From: Chrysoporthe austroafricana
Taxonomy: Eukaryota > Ascomycota > Sordariomycetes > Diaporthales > Cryphonectriaceae
Reading direction: 5' to 3'
Assembly (NCBI GenBank): GCA_001051155.2
Contig: JYIP02000011.1
Span: 124,001 to 188,000 of the forward strand
DNA length: 64,000 nucleotides
This document shows positions 1 to 11,530 of this stretch, piece by piece. A program made the position numbers and the translations under genes. A model generated the notes under the pieces. It was not told where the DNA came from and searched no databases. It saw only the letters and a program-made list of their open reading frames with translations. Position 1 is the first letter of the stretch. Each line of letters starts with the position of its first letter.

Positions 1-638
1 TTCCTGGCCTGCATCAGCTCGTCCAATCCTCGCCTCCCCGCCCGCGCGCGTCAGGCCGCATACCCAACCGTGCCAATCCGGTCCAGCCTCTCCCTCTCCT
101 GCGCCGACTGAAGCTCAGGTGCCCAACGAGACCAGCATACCGACTGCAGGAAACGACCGTCGACACGTTGACACGGGTCGGCCGCGCACTGGACTGGAGC
201 TGCAGGCACTCTGTCTGAGGCCGACGATGCGACCGTCGCCTTCCCTCTCGCAGTCGCCGCAGCTGTAGCATACTCGATCTATTCGTTTGTCCGCCGCTGC
301 CCAACCCGACCAAGCCAGCCTCCCCTCTTTCCCACTCCACTCCTACACTCATGCGCGTTATCGGGTCCAATAGGATTTGAAGCATGGAACATATGTGGTA
401 GGGGATCTCAGCCAGAGACAACAAGGGGTCCTGATTCGAGATCGCAACTTGCGGTCGGGGACGAGATCCTCTCTGCCTGCAGCCTGCGACACGCGACAGC
501 TCCAGCCCTTCCTCGCCTCTGCGTTCGCACGACCCACGCGCGTCGTCGCCGTCGCCGTCGCCGCCGCCGTCGCCTGACCGAACTGACGCGCAGGCACGAG
601 GGGGACTGGCACAGGGTGGACTCTATCATCTTGCGACT
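1..638. promoter_or_regulatory. Upstream region and probable 5' UTR of the CET1-like gene
   Basis: No coding region is supported here. The stretch is pyrimidine-rich and holds a short GCC/GTC trinucleotide run at about 541-575, just before the start codon at 639. The small open frames on both strands are Arg/Ser-rich and look like by-products of this composition. It most likely holds the promoter and 5' leader of the following gene; I could not place a TATA box. Confidence 0.4.
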
Positions 639-3498
639 ATGGATCTCAGATCGATGTTGAACGAGGGCTCCGCCCCCGGAAAACCACAGCCTCCTCCTCC
701 TCCGCCTCCGCTACGACCAGGCTCACAGCACCAGCACCATCCTCCTCACCCGCAACCGCCGCAGCATGCCCTGCCCTCGACGCCCGTCCAGACCGTCCCG
801 CCTCACCCCTTTCACGACCATCCACAGGCGGTTCAGCCTTCCCCTGCCCGGACTACATCGCGCGACTACCACCCCGGCCCCCAGACTCCCTTCGCCTCGC
901 CTCCACCTCCGACCTACGGCGGCTCGACGCCTTATGCTGCTCCTGGCCGCCCGCAACCTCCCCCTCTGCAGCACCTGTCCGGCAGCGTGGACATGCGTTC
1001 CCCAAGCGCCGGCCCGGGGTCCATTCCGTCTCCCTACCCTCGAACCACTCCTGCTTCGTCCGTGAGGGCTGACAGCGCCGGCTATCCCTTCCCCAGCCCA
1101 GGCCACCCACACCCAGACTCCGCGAGCCCTGTTCAGCAGCATCGATACCCTCCCGCCGGCGCCTACCCGCCGAGAGACAGCTATCCCCAACCGTCTGGTC
1201 CGACCGCCAGTCCGGGGCCGATGCATCATCCTCCTCCTCCGGGCTACTACCCAAGTCAGCATCCTATGCCGCAGACGCCGCCAGTCGGCACGCCGGGCGG
1301 CGCGCATCCATATGGGACGCAGCAGCAGCATCAACGGTCCGCCTCGGCGCAGAATCACCATGCTTACCCCTCCCAAGCCTTTGTGAGCCCGATCAATACG
1401 AACCATCCCCTGCCCCACTCCGACCATGTGCGCCAGCCGTCACAGCCTCCGACGCCTCACGGCCCGCCTTTGTCGGCTGGTCCAAGACAGTCCGGTCCCC
1501 CAGGGACCTTTGCGCAACCACCGAGCCCCTACCAGCAGCGCGTGTCTTCCTCGGGGGGACAATACCCACCATATCCTCAGCATCCACAGCAGCCACCGCA
1601 GCAACAACCCTCGCCTCACATCGCTTCGCGCCCACAGCCCTCTCCCCGCTCTACGATCCAGAGGGCGCCCAGCGTGTACGACCAGCCTCCGGTCCACCCT
1701 CATCCGGTGGACCCACAGCGCAGCTCATTGTCTCAGAGCGAGCGCGAGCGGAGCGTCAGTGTCAGTCCCAAGACTCGCGTTCCGAGCCTGCCTTCCAGCG
1801 CTGGACGCCACTCTCAGGCCTCCCTTTCCGGCCTGTCTGGCCAGCCTGCGGAGTTCGACCCTCGCGATCCTCGTCAATTGCCTCCCAACGCTGGGCAGAT
1901 GAAAGACGCGCTTGCGAAGCTCGAGCGTGAGGCTCCACCTCTGTCGTCCGCTATCAGACCCGAGCGCGCCACGACCCCTGCCAAGCGAAAGATGGATGAC
2001 AGGGGTATCAACCCAGAGGATCTTGACCGACAAGAGCCACGACCACCGCCGTTCCAAGCCAACGGCGCACACAGGCCTGCGAGTTCCTCGCGCCCGTCCG
2101 CGGCGCACCACTCCGACGCTCCAATGCTGGCACGGCGCAAGCCGAGACACGCTGCCCCTCCCGTATGGGCGCAGCCCCTCGAACGACAGCAGCTCAAGAA
2201 CCCTAACTACCTTCTGCGAAAACCAGCTGTCCACCACGCCCATGTGAACGGCACGGCCGAGCTCTCTAATGCTGTTGCCCGTCACGAACGGCCCAGTAGT
2301 CGCCATGTCTCTCCGGAGACGTCTCGTTCCAACGCACCGGCCCCCCCTGCAAACAGGGCGTCTCCGGCACCAGCCATCACCTCCTCAAAGCCGAAACTGC
2401 TGGGACCGTGGGAGGTCTCGATGGCCAACCAAGAACCTCTTGATGAGCTGTGCAAGACGGTAGCAGACTTCCTGTTCATAAATGTGGTCAACCCGATGGA
2501 GTTAAGGGATCTACATGGTCGGCCTGGCATCCATTTCGAGATCGAGGCCAAGCTGGGCTGCTTGGTCGAGAGAGATCACGCAGGCGCCAGGATTCAGATG
2601 CCCATTCAGTCCGAGGCGGCCCTGTCGATCGTGCAGAACCCGCATTACAACTTTTCAAGTAGCATGACCGAGGTAAGCTTTACTTAGTACCACAAGCTCC
2701 ACATGATAGGAATGCGTGGGTGCTGACAAACTCCCAACAGTTGCAACACAAGAAATTCAACGAGTATCTCAACTATCTGGTTGCCGAGACCAGCCCGCAA
2801 AATCCAAAGTACAGGCACTTACCCGACCCGCGCGTCCCTATCAACTATGTCCATACCCGGGAGATCGACAGATTCTACAATCCCCGAGATGTGAGACAGG
2901 CTCTCCATCCCGTACTACAGAACTTGATCGAGGTAAGAGGGGCTAGGAACCCCTCAGTGCGAGTGACAACGGAGAAAGGTGGGCGGGTAGTTGCCAAGAT
3001 TATCAAAGTCAAGGTCGCCGACCTGCACATCTATTTTCCGCAATGTGATCTGGACTGTCGGATCAGTGTGAACGTGGAAGTAGATTACGAGGGTCCCGTC
3101 GAGGGATTGGAACAATCTACACACGACGGCTCAGGCTTCCGGAGCGACAGGGCTGATCGACATAAGGATCGGTTGAGTTACACCCAGGGCCTTTACAAGG
3201 TTGACCTAACTCAGGTTACCCAGCCAGATGCTGGCGGTCAGGTATGTAAACCCACCCAGACCATCCGACATAGCCCCCGTCCCCCTCCCCCCAATTCTAT
3301 GTAGGTGCTGATACCCCTCAGTCAACCACAAGAAAGATTCACGAGCTGGAGATTGAATTGAATGCCGACGCTGTGATCGACCAAGGGCGTCGGGCTATGC
3401 AGTCGCAACCACATAACTACGACTTCCTTGTCGAAGGCTTCGTAAACAACATACGCCTGCTCGCGAGGAAGGCTCGAGAGTTTACAAATGCTCCATGA
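639..3498 (+). CDS. CET1: mRNA-capping enzyme subunit beta (RNA 5'-triphosphatase, Cet1 type)
   Basis: Removes the gamma phosphate from nascent pre-mRNA 5' ends, the first step of capping, in the nucleus with the guanylyltransferase. Three exons: 639-2672, 2741-3241, 3322-3498; introns of 68 and 80 bp, the first with a TGCTGAC branch site. Predicted 903 aa. Residues 1 to about 560 are a disordered Pro/Gln/Ser-rich tail. The triphosphatase tunnel domain fills the C-terminal third: a first metal-binding strand with FEIEAKLG at about residue 637, a RISVNVEV strand, and the last acidic strand HELEIEL at the start of exon 3. Paired Glu in the first and last strands are the family's metal ligands. 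The start is the first Met of the long frame. A GTAAGAGG inside exon 2 (2933) could act as a cryptic donor, but the frame reads through it with family-like sequence. Confidence 0.88.
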
Positions 3499-4023
3499 AT
3501 GACGGACACTTCATTCTCGGGGTTATCAGTGATGCACCTCGGATATGTTACATTCGTGTAGCTTTCCCAGGCAATCCATTTTCTCAGCCTGGAACATAAG
3601 AACGTATTACCTCTTGCTTCAGTATACTTCTGAGCACGACCAACGAATTGGCTTGCTGCGGGTTCTCTTCCTTTTCACTTCTGTCCGGGATCGGGTTGAT
3701 ACCAGGAGTCTTGAAACTTGGTTTGGTTGCCTTGGCATGTAGAAGACGGCGCTGGGAAAGGAGGCTCACGGCAAAGATTGATCAACATGAGAAAGAGGCC
3801 GCCGCGAGGCTGGCTCGCGTTACGGGATCCCGCTTGGTGTGTTTGGGACATCCGCACGACAGGATACGTCGGACCGAAAGCGTGCAAATATATTCACACG
3901 GAATGACATAATTGCAAAACCCATACCAAGCGCCACAGCTCGGAAGTTCATTCCGAAGCTGTCCACTGCTCATGAATTCAGTGCCTTCAATTAACTCAAG
4001 CCCCGAGAGGTTCATGCTCCGAG
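3499..4023. other. Intergenic, convergent 3' ends
   Basis: The space between the capping-enzyme stop and the esterase stop on the other strand. Small open frames here have no recognisable similarity. It should hold the 3' UTRs of both convergent genes; I see no repeat or RNA gene. Confidence 0.4.
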
Positions 4024-5216
4024 CTAGCTGAGAGTGTCCAGCATCTCCTTCGCGATCCACGAATGGGTATGTGTCGTGGGACTTCGTGGTGGCCCAAGTT
4101 AGCTCAACACACTCAGGCAACACCACAATCAACTTGAACACTCACTGGTACTCGTCCCAATACACCCTCTCCTGCACATCATCACACTGTGTGTACGTCC
4201 CATTTTCCCCCGGGGCCCCCTCGCCATAGATACCCACCAGACAACTCCCATATTTACCCAGCGGGCCGAACCCGTACGATCGCGGCTGCGCATAGTACTC
4301 GAACGAGTCAAACAATGCCCTCAGATCTACGTTATCAATGCCGCCGCTCAGCCGCGCACCCTCGGCTAGTAGCGCTGCCAAGAGGTTCGTGAAGGATGCT
4401 AGCTGCGATTTGGTCAGCTCGTCCGCGTAGAAGCCGTATGGGAGGCGGGAGAGGTCCGGCGAGGCGACGGTGAGGACCCGGCCGGTGGGGTAGGCGGTAC
4501 GTAGGTCCGTGGCCACGGCAGCGACCTCCAGGTAGGACTGGGCGGCGCTGATGTTCGGGTTGAAGAGGACATCGTTCGCGCCGGCCCACACCACGAACAG
4601 AGGGCTGCTGAAGTCACCGGACGACGAGGAGCTGATGGGGAGCGATGTGCCCTGCGGCGATACGCCAGACAGGAAAGAGGAGAGCTGGTCCGCCACGGCG
4701 GGTACGGGGATCGTAGACTCGGGGCCCGTGTACCCCTGGACGAGGGTGTTGGACGTCGTCGCGCCGCCGGTGGCGTAGTCGTAGAGCGGGACAGAGAGGT
4801 TGGAAGAGAGGTACTCAGCCCAGACGGGCCCGTTGGAGAAGTGGCCGTGGTAACTGGGTTAAAAGGATGTTAGATGTCCATCTCCTCGTTCAAAGCGCGC
4901 ACGTGGTGAGCCCTGGACGGAAGTCTCCCGGGGAGCGGCCGGAACATCGGTGTCAAAGCTCACTATGGAGGTACGAGCGGCCACGTCCCGTTCGTCACCC
5001 TGTATGAACCGTTGCCTGTGGCTTGAGGTCAGCCCGTATCTGCTCGTCATGAAGATGTCTCGTTGGATATTGAGGCTCACAGTTGTCACTCAGTGAATCT
5101 CCGAAGACGACGATCGAGGAGAATGCGATCTCGCTAGCCGTCGACCTGGCCAGCGGCTTTGCAGCCCCTGCGGCCGCCGCCAAGGTCATATACAACATGT
5201 GACGTCCAGCGAGCAT
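4024..5216 (-). CDS. Secreted GDSL esterase, CE16 acetylesterase-like
   Basis: Probable extracellular acetylesterase of the SGNH/GDSL superfamily, expected to deacetylate plant-wall oligosaccharides. Four exons on the minus strand: 5216-5081, 5015-4964, 4853-4146, 4081-4024 (introns 65, 110 and 64 bp); 317 aa. Residues 1-19 form a signal peptide ending in AAAAGAA. The catalytic Ser lies in VVFGDSLSDN (block I), followed after splicing by a glycine-rich loop and YYHGHFSNGPVW. The oxyanion Asn is in WAGAND, and the D-x-x-H pair is in DEYHPT, which is only completed by splicing exon 3 to exon 4. Length and motif order fit CE16. Every junction keeps frame and joins family-like sequence, so the short 52 bp exon is well supported. 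The substrate is inferred. Confidence 0.85.
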
Positions 5217-7575
5217 TGTGTCAATGTCTTCGGAAATCCGGTCACGCCTCTGAAGCGCCTAACTCAATGTGACATGCGAGAACTTTGTTATCGCCAATTG
5301 TCAGATCGGGCTTCTGCGCATGCCCAGCGCCCACTTGCAGCCCGAGCTATTATAGCACCGCCACCTCTGGGGAACCGACGAGGGTTAGAGACTCGGCGAA
5401 GCTAGTGGGAATCTAAAGGGCGATCCGGGGCGTAATTTGACGACCAGCGGTCTTGCTGACCTATACTGGTAGTACTCTGGATTCTATTTGCGGAACCGGA
5501 AACTCGCCGACGGTGTCCTCGGCGACGCGAGGAATGTTGAGCAACCAGGCTGGAAGTGATTAATTATTTAGCACCCGCCCTCCCACGAGCATGGGTTGAC
5601 AAAAATAAAATAATAATAATAATGATAATAATAACAATAATAAATCGGACTACGATGTCCTGCCAGGAATAGTCTCATAGAATCTCTGAAATTCGGAGTG
5701 TATGGTGTACAAGTTGTCGAGAGATAAACCACAATCGCAATCAGGCTAAGTTTGCGCGGCCTTCCCGTATTCATGCAGATATCATACATCCGTACTTTTG
5801 AAACACCTTTAGATGAACGTAATGGCTCTTGGAGGTCATGAAATATGCGGGTACATGACACTGATCACTACAGTGATTATCGAAGCCTTGATCAACATGG
5901 AAGGGGTACGTCTTTACAATTTGTACAAACTGCCCATCACTTTCAGGCTCTGCTAGCCTACCCTGTAAGCAATTGAAGACTCAAATCATACCGTGTTCAT
6001 CAAATTCCGCTGACGCTCCTTGCGCCAGAATGTTACCAATCGGCCGTAGGAGGTTTTCTCTTGGTCGTGGCGGCCTCGGTGGTGGGCAAACACAAGTCCT
6101 CGCAGTTCCGTCATTCTGTTCCAGGACTGTGCTGAGGCAGACTCCTCTCTCAGCGTTGTTGTCACTCAAAGAGCCTGCAGATGGACTCCATCGCCTCGTA
6201 ATTTTGTGAGAAAGAGGTACACTTGCACGATAGCCGCCGCTAAATGCCAAAACCAGGCCAACAAGTCAGCATGGGTTTGCGAATCTTGAACCCGAGTTGA
6301 CAATTGTTGTTGCGGTAAGATGAAGCTAAACAGAGTTGAATCCAGACTCACGTTCTCCCCTCCCTTCAACATGTATGCCATACAAACACATATCACAGAC
6401 ACCGTCTCTCGTTCGTGTTAGTTCTCTGCAGAGGCACGAGCTCAGAATCTCATTGCAGATGCACTGACGGAGTCGTCGCGCCGAGTCAGCTCTCGACGCG
6501 ATACTGAGGTCGGTAGGTGTGGCAGGGGAAGAAGTGAATGCTGCACTTGACCGCCGCCGTCGAGCTGCCATGGTTCGTAGTGTTGCCGCTTCTTGTCTGT
6601 GCGAGGTAATCGGAATCACCGATACCAGGGGTATCTTCATGGCTCCTATTGTCTCGACGTCTCCTTGGTGATTTAAATCTCGAGCTTTGTTGTCGAGGCC
6701 GAATAGGGTGCGTAACGACCAAAGACACCACAGAGAAGGCTATAGCGCAGAGGCTCCCGGTTACCTTTCGTTGTCCCGTAAAGCCTCCCCGGTACTTCGG
6801 ATGTGTGACCACGTGGGAACATTATGTCTTTGAGCAACCAAGATTTTGCCGCTCCATCAATTATGCTTTGGCTTGTCAGGTTGGGCATTTTTCTACACTC
6901 CGCGGGCAAAAGTAGGCAGCCAATCGAAGAACGTAGAGCAGTAGCGTTCGGGATCCAAGGAAGAGACGAGAGGCCTCCGATATCTGGGTGCATTTCGAAT
7001 TATACTAGTACAGCAGGCCATCCAGTATTTTGATGCTTAAAATTGTAGATGGGCCCAGCTATGACTCCTTAAAAAGATCTGGTAGAGATGTAGGCTGGTG
7101 GAGCTGCGAGACCGTAAAACAATGCTAGTAATTTTTACTGTGGTCAGACATGGCTATAGATGGTTGAAGCACGCCAAATGAGGTTTAAAGCATTTAAGGT
7201 GTCAGGCGGACTGATAGGCTCGCTTGAAGATATCTGTCACGAATTCCTTATTATTAGGATACATGACAATTTCGTTGATAATTTCCAGACTAGAATGTGA
7301 AGAAAATGCAAGTTCTGTCGAAGGAAACATAGGAGGTACGGCCCCCAAGAGACACGACCTGGAGGTCGAGTCCTGAAACTAGCCATAAGCTCAGCAATCA
7401 AAAACACTGTCACAGCATCATTTCCAGACCCAAATAGATCTCAAAACTGCAATCATCATCCAAGCTTAGATAGATGTTGAAGCTCTCGGCCGACTGCAAG
7501 CAGACCACGTATCTAACGAAAGAGCTCCTGTCAGCGGAATCCGTCCATGTTCCGTCGATTTAGGTCTTCTCATAC
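5217..7575. other. Gene-free stretch of 2.4 kb
   Basis: I find no supported gene on either strand. The DNA is more AT-rich than the right half of the window. It has a short AAT/AAC-type trinucleotide tract at about 5606-5643. Open frames of up to about 108 codons have no recognisable domains. The right end (7300-7575) is the 3' flank of the repeat-protein gene on the minus strand. Confidence 0.4.
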
Positions 7576-8506
7576 CTAGATGTTTATTCCCAAAATAGCC
7601 AAAATCTCTCTGAACAGTCCTGTGAGAATGCCTTCGGTAGCGCCTACGGGGTTGGGCAGGTTGGGCAGCGTAGGCTCAGGTATTATTGACGATGGTAGAA
7701 CCGTGGGTATGTGGATGGTCGTTAATGTCACAATAGCTGGAATTGTGACGCCCGCCGAGAGTCCGATGGAATTAGGAAGAGTGATAGGCAAGCCAGTCAG
7801 ACCTGGAACGCCTGGAACTGTAACGCTCACAGGAGGGAGGCCAATGGAATTGGGAAGAGAGACAGGCAGGCCTGTCAGACCCGGAACGCCTGGAACTGCG
7901 AGGCTCACAGGAGGGAGACCGATGGAATTGGGAAGAGGCACAGGCAGACCTGGCACACTTGGAGTTGGAAGACGTATCTGGACTGTCGACGTCAAGAGTG
8001 TTGTTGGAATGCCTATGGGAACACCAGGGAGTGAGGCTTGGGGAAATCCAGAGGCTGAGATCCTAGGCACACTAGGAACGAGACTGCTTGGTAGGCTAAC
8101 CGAAGGGACCAACGGTGGTAGCGCCGGAATAGCTGAAGGTATGGGTACGGACGGGACTGTCGGGAGAGATAAATGCAGCGAGACTCGGGTGGAGACAATG
8201 ACCTTGGGAAGCGACATGGCGTTAGAGGCAACAGTGACAGGACCAAAGATTATTTATTGGCAACACTCGAAGCGATCTGGGAAGTTTACGCCGCGGGGAC
8301 TCACCGGCGCGGTAGCGGTAGGCGTGAGTATGCCCGGGATCAATGGACCTGGAGAAGTAGGTACTTAGTAGATGTTGCTACTTATTTCTAAGAGGTGTGA
8401 TTTCCTAGCTCGGAGTAAACTCACTTCCGCCTCCAAGTCCTGGAAGCAGCTGGCCTGATGCTACTGCGGCGCTCATGGCGGCCAGCACTATTTGCGACTT
8501 CAACAT
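7576..8506 (-). CDS. Small secreted cysteine-free Pro/Leu-rich repeat protein
   Basis: Family not recognised. Three exons: 8506-8425, 8348-8305, 8202-7576 (introns 76 and 102 bp); 250 aa. Exon 3 is entered at a CCCAAG acceptor preceded by a TCTAAC branch site. Residues 1-18 are a signal peptide (MLKSQIVLAAM...). The mature part is almost only Pro, Leu, Val, Ile, Ser, Gly and Thr; it has no Cys, Lys, Asp, Trp or Tyr and only a few Arg and Glu. Two full 26-residue repeats (VPGVPGLTGLP, then LPNSIGL) and one partial repeat lie at about residues 125-200. This fits a secreted structural, surface or effector-like protein, but no function can be assigned. An in-frame upstream ATG at 8635 would bury the signal peptide, so I prefer 8506. 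A TATAAGAG sits at 8661-8654 on the minus strand. Confidence 0.7.
7755..7960 (-). repeat. Imperfect 78 bp tandem repeat inside the secreted repeat protein
   Basis: About two and a half in-frame copies of a 78 bp unit encode the 26-residue Pro/Leu repeats. The copies differ at the DNA level but keep the GLPxxLPNSIGL core, so the repeat is retained as protein sequence. Unequal crossing-over here would change copy number without shifting frame. Confidence 0.75.
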
Positions 8507-9727
8507 CCTTGTAGAAGAGCAGGATCGTGGAAGACACGAACTAAATGACACAAAAAGATAGGCTTGCGCACAAAATTCTGAACTGTAGAAAAAGAGTGTG
8601 AGGCGCTTACAGCGACTTGGAAAGATGTCTGCCATTCACAAGGAGAACCTAGACTCTTATATGGACATTATCTGTATGCAAAGGGAGGAAGCTGGGGTGT
8701 TATCAGCTGGATAATCTCACCAGCAAATCGTAGGCTGGATGAGAAGGTTCTCGAATTCGTCCACAAAAGCCTCAAACGAAGACAGTGAATTCCTCGGAGA
8801 CGGCGATTGCGATGATCTTGCCAGAGTTGACTCGCCTGAGTCTCGGTTCAAGGGTGCAGACTTGCCAAATATTGAGAGCCTCCAACTAGGGGGCTATTGA
8901 CTTCCTCCCTCGACGACTTCATGTCTCACCGGGAAAGCGCCGGAATCAAATCTCCGAATCCCTTCAGCAGAGTGATTGTTCCACAGTCAGAACTGCAAGA
9001 CCATGAAAATCCACGATGTCAGATAGCGATCGATTGCTACCCCATTGATCGGCATAGTGAGGCTAGTCAGCCAGGTAAAGCTACTCCAAGACGAAAGGGA
9101 TAAAAGAGTAATTGCATCATATAGAAATCTGGAGGCAACTGAAACCATATGTTCAGGCAATATCAATGCTTCAACTTACCTGAAGCTCCCTTGGCGTAGG
9201 ACCCTCGAGGTAGGTAAATGTCCATGGCTAGGTTGCATAGGTTTCCGTTCAAAAAAGTTCGGAATAGGTTCCTTATTCCAGCGTATTTCCTTGGGATGGT
9301 GCTTATTGACCCTGCGCAACCCGCTCCCCCTTCCCTCCTCTTTCTTCTCTTTCTGCTCTCCTTCCCTACTTTTATCTTTCCCCTTTCTGCTTTCAGTCTC
9401 TACTCGTTCCTTTCCTTCTTCCCTGCTTCCCTTTCTCCCGGCTCTTTCTCTTGTTTCCGGGGGGAGAGGTGTTCCCCGCCCCCCTCCAAACACTTCTTTA
9501 CTTTCTTTTTCTTCACCCCAAAGGTTTTTTTTCTTCTTCGTCTTTGTCTTCTCTTCGTCCGGTTCTTTCTGTTCAATAATTTTTCAAGCTCTTTTATCGT
9601 ATCCTCTATACCACTATATCACAGAAGGGCCAATCTTGCGGCATATTGAGATCGATATAATAGGTCTACCCTTTGCTGAAGAAATACCATAGATATGTCC
9701 ATCCTTCATCTCTAAAACCAAAGTCAC
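8507..9727. other. Intergenic with a pyrimidine-rich tract
   Basis: The left end is the promoter of the secreted repeat protein. From about 9320 to 9600 the plus strand is almost all C and T (CTTTCTCCC-type sequence), giving spurious Phe/Ser/Leu-rich open frames such as 9045-9692. No gene is supported. Confidence 0.45.
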
Positions 9728-11530
9728 TCAGGCAGCGAGCGCATTGAGGGCAGAAATACGGTTCTCGGCCAACATCTTCAACCTCTCCTTCGTCATCTTC
9801 TCACCGTTCTTGAGCGTCAGGAGATGCGCACTCTTGATTAGGTTCTTGATCTCGCGGCCATTGAGCTGGATGTGCGAGAGTTCGTCAAGGTCAGCGGCAT
9901 CGACATCGAACTTATCCTCCCCAGCGCGCTTAATGAAGTTACTCCACACCTGCCGGCGCGCCTTGGGGTGAAGGTCGCGGTAGGGAAGCAATAGGTCGAC
10001 TCGGGACTGGAAGGCGTGGTCCAGGCTTGAAATGCGGTTGGTGGTCGGGAAGCAGACTCCCTAGTAGTACTCGAGCTTGGTGAGGAAGACGGCTATAAGC
10101 TCGTTGCGTGCCAAATCCGTATCGGTACGGGTACCGAGGAAGACATCGGCCTCGTCGAGGAGGAGCATCGCGTTCCACAGTCTGCAGAGCTCCAAGGTGC
10201 GGTCAAGGGCTGCCTCGATCTCTCTAGGCCGTGTGCCGAGCTTGCCGGCGCTCATCCCATATAGCGGGACGCGAGACTTCTCTGCGACCGCTTCTACTGT
10301 GTATGTCTTGCCGACGCCAGGAGGTCCGAACATCAGATGATGATACCGCGACCCTTGTCTGGGACGAAATCGTCGAAAGAGTTGTGGGAAAGTGTCCTGT
10401 TCTCAACAAAGGCCCACGCAAGCTCCTTTTGGTTGCCCGGGAGCACAAGGTGTTTGAATGCATCGTCTTTCCAGACAATTTCGCTGAGCTCGTCGATGTT
10501 GAACTGTGCCCAGTCCTTGGTCTTGGGGTCAAGGCCCTTGAGCCATGGGGTTGCCAGGAGACACTGCTCATCGGTGAGAGGTACTAAGTGCTGAGTGCGC
10601 TTGAACGATGTGCCCATAGCCTTAACAACCTTCAAATCAGAAATGTCACTCTCTATATCACTCTCTGCCTCCTCATCTTCGGCGTCCTCATCCCCAGCGT
10701 CCTCCACGTCGTCGTCCTTGGCGTTGACTTGAATGGTCTCTTCAGCTTCCTCTAGAGACCTCAGAGTGGGCTTCACGATGTTGTTGCTGGTGTAATAAGC
10801 AAAGGCATCGATAACGATTCTACCAGCGACAGGTCTCTCCTCAGGCCGCGGGGTCTCGAGGAGGAGCTTGGTCCCCATGCAAGCCCGGAAGTGGTAACCC
10901 CTAAGACTCTCAAACTTGCGGCCTCTGGCTGTGAGCCAATCCTTGATCTCGGAGGCAGATGGGTCGAATGACAACGGGTACCTGACACGATCATAGTGGC
11001 TTGCTCTCGAAGATTGTTGTTGTCTTGCGGTGAAACCTATACTCCCAGGCTAGTAACGAACTTCAGTCCCCTAAAGTACTTGGTCTTGGTCTTTGCAGAT
11101 ACATAGCCGCAGCTCTCTCCATTCCAATAAGGCAGCTCTTGGAATGGTTCAATCAACTCGTAGCGCAGGAGACGAGTCACTGCCTGCACGCCGAAGAAAG
11201 ATGTGACGGCAAGCTTACCAGGCGGCAATATCTGCCATAGGTTCTGGAAATCAACCTTGCCCGTCTTCTTTGTCTGGGAGAGGGAGTTGATTGAGGGCGC
11301 GAGAATTGGCTGGAGGAAATTCATCAACGGCTCGATGGCACACCTTGACTTGGGCTCTGTAGTTTCTTCGTACAGAGTGTTGAAGTGGTCCCAACGATGG
11401 ACTATGGGAGAATACAGGGGGGTGGAATGTCCAATTCTTTAGATCGAGGTCGAAGTCATTGTAATTGGCGAGCGCAAATTTGAGGTGGCTGCGCATCAGC
11501 GGATCCTGAACGATGAAGGATCGGTGTTGC
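9728..11530 (-). pseudogene. Broken AAA+ ATPase (fungal N-domain plus C-terminal AAA type)
   Basis: The remains of a P-loop AAA+ ATPase of a large fungal family. Read on the minus strand, fragments in order give an N-terminal domain (about 11530-10981), an acidic linker (10740-10640), Walker A GPPGVGKT (about 10325), Walker B LLLDEADVFLG (about 10150), the TTNR sensor (about 10040), the AFQSR arginine-finger region, and the C-terminal lid ending at 9728. Four lesions are visible. A C-run of six (11417-11422) shifts frame before HRWDHF. An expected intron at 10982-11040 has AT where GT is needed. One base appears missing near 10334, just before MFGPPG. A TAG at 10061-10063 replaces the residue after LEYY, where relatives usually have Gln. 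The N-terminal exon is unclear and may extend to about 11880. Each lesion alone could be a sequencing error; four together suggest decay. Confidence 0.75.

Noticed and set aside
7340..7375. GGTCGAGTCC, resembling a tRNA T-loop
   Set aside because: One base short of the B-box consensus and no cloverleaf partners.
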